From JAGLTQ01 sp964605385 (GTDB lineage Bacteria; Pseudomonadota; Gammaproteobacteria; UBA6429; Thiohalophilaceae), in the NCBI GenBank assembly GCA_964605385.1, contig CAZSCK010000005.1, positions 1-59,166 on the forward strand: a stretch of 59,166 nucleotides of DNA, read 5' to 3'. The translations under genes and the position numbers were made by a program. The number at the start of each line of letters is the position of its first letter. Positions within the stretch are counted from its first letter, which is position 1. The notes under the pieces were generated by a model, which saw only the letters and a list, made by a program, of their open reading frames with translations, ran no database searches and was not told the origin of the DNA. Below, one piece after another: positions 59,139 to 59,166 of this stretch.

Positions 59139-59166
59139 TACTGCCTTTAAATGGCTGCTAACGACC

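Noticed and set aside
1..59166. CRISPR arrays, transposase genes, prophage genes
   Set aside because: No regularly spaced direct repeats and no recognisable transposase, integrase or phage structural protein were seen on either strand; the repeats found are short non-coding palindromes.

Overview
The window is chromosomal DNA of an AT-rich gammaproteobacterium. From memory of Pseudomonas gene order, positions 1-29272 follow a conserved block almost gene for gene: rpsR-rpsF, rlmB, rnr, tRNA-Leu(CAG), purA, hisZ, a DUF2065 gene, hflC, hflK, hflX, hfq, miaA, mutL, amiC, tsaE, nnrE/D and queG. I cannot name the genus. No phage, plasmid, transposase, integrase or CRISPR genes are visible. Identifications come from reading translations and motifs, not from a database search.

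Layout. 1-4351 (minus): ribosomal proteins S18 (cut by the window edge) and S6, RlmB and RNase R. 4523-4609 (plus): tRNA-Leu(CAG) with its own promoter. 4625-14559 (minus): a signalling island breaking the tRNA-Leu/purA synteny, made of a receiver-phosphatase-kinase protein (HsbR type), its STAS partner (HsbA type), two large paralogous hybrid histidine kinases and a protein joining a MerR/excisionase-type HTH to a receiver. 14733-28182 (minus): housekeeping block from purA to nnrE/D; queG diverges from nnr. 29390-30139: a small unknown protein and a lipoprotein with a very basic tail. 30280-32180 (plus): mobA-moeA. 32365-33910 (minus): thioredoxin-like protein, Nudix hydrolase, Hsp15. 34087-37874 (plus): glycolate oxidase glcDEF. 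38288-39289 (plus): an unknown protein and a YcgL-family protein. 39399-43417 (minus): LonB-type protease, BolA-family protein and an orphan trpB. 43697-44826 (plus): an Rrf2 regulator with no cysteine and two tiny transcription units, one with a perfect FNR box. 44831-47272 (minus): HDOD-GAF protein, YaiI-family protein and a pseudo-receiver. 47445-50257 (plus): DEAD-box RNA helicase and rsmJ. 50262-52602 (minus): glycosyltransferase and an AlkC-type DNA glycosylase. 52855-53442 (plus): unknown protein. 53499-56657 (minus): htpG and ppsR. 56751-59138 (plus): ppsA, divergent from ppsR.

How the genes work together. Most are core functions: translation, RNA decay and modification, HflKC membrane quality control, mismatch repair, cell-wall amidase, NAD(P)HX repair, queuosine, molybdenum cofactor, and gluconeogenic PEP synthesis with its regulator. 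GlcDEF points to glycolate oxidation. The signalling island looks like one multi-input pathway: kinases and receivers feeding a phosphatase/kinase switch that acts on a STAS protein. Its output is not encoded here.

Nearly every longer intergenic region holds a palindromic repeat or MITE-like element of several different families. One 202-bp element has 20-bp perfect terminal inverted repeats and another repeat nested inside it. A run of 100 N (55703-55802) is flanked by an identical 55-base sequence on both sides, so it is probably an assembly join rather than missing sequence.
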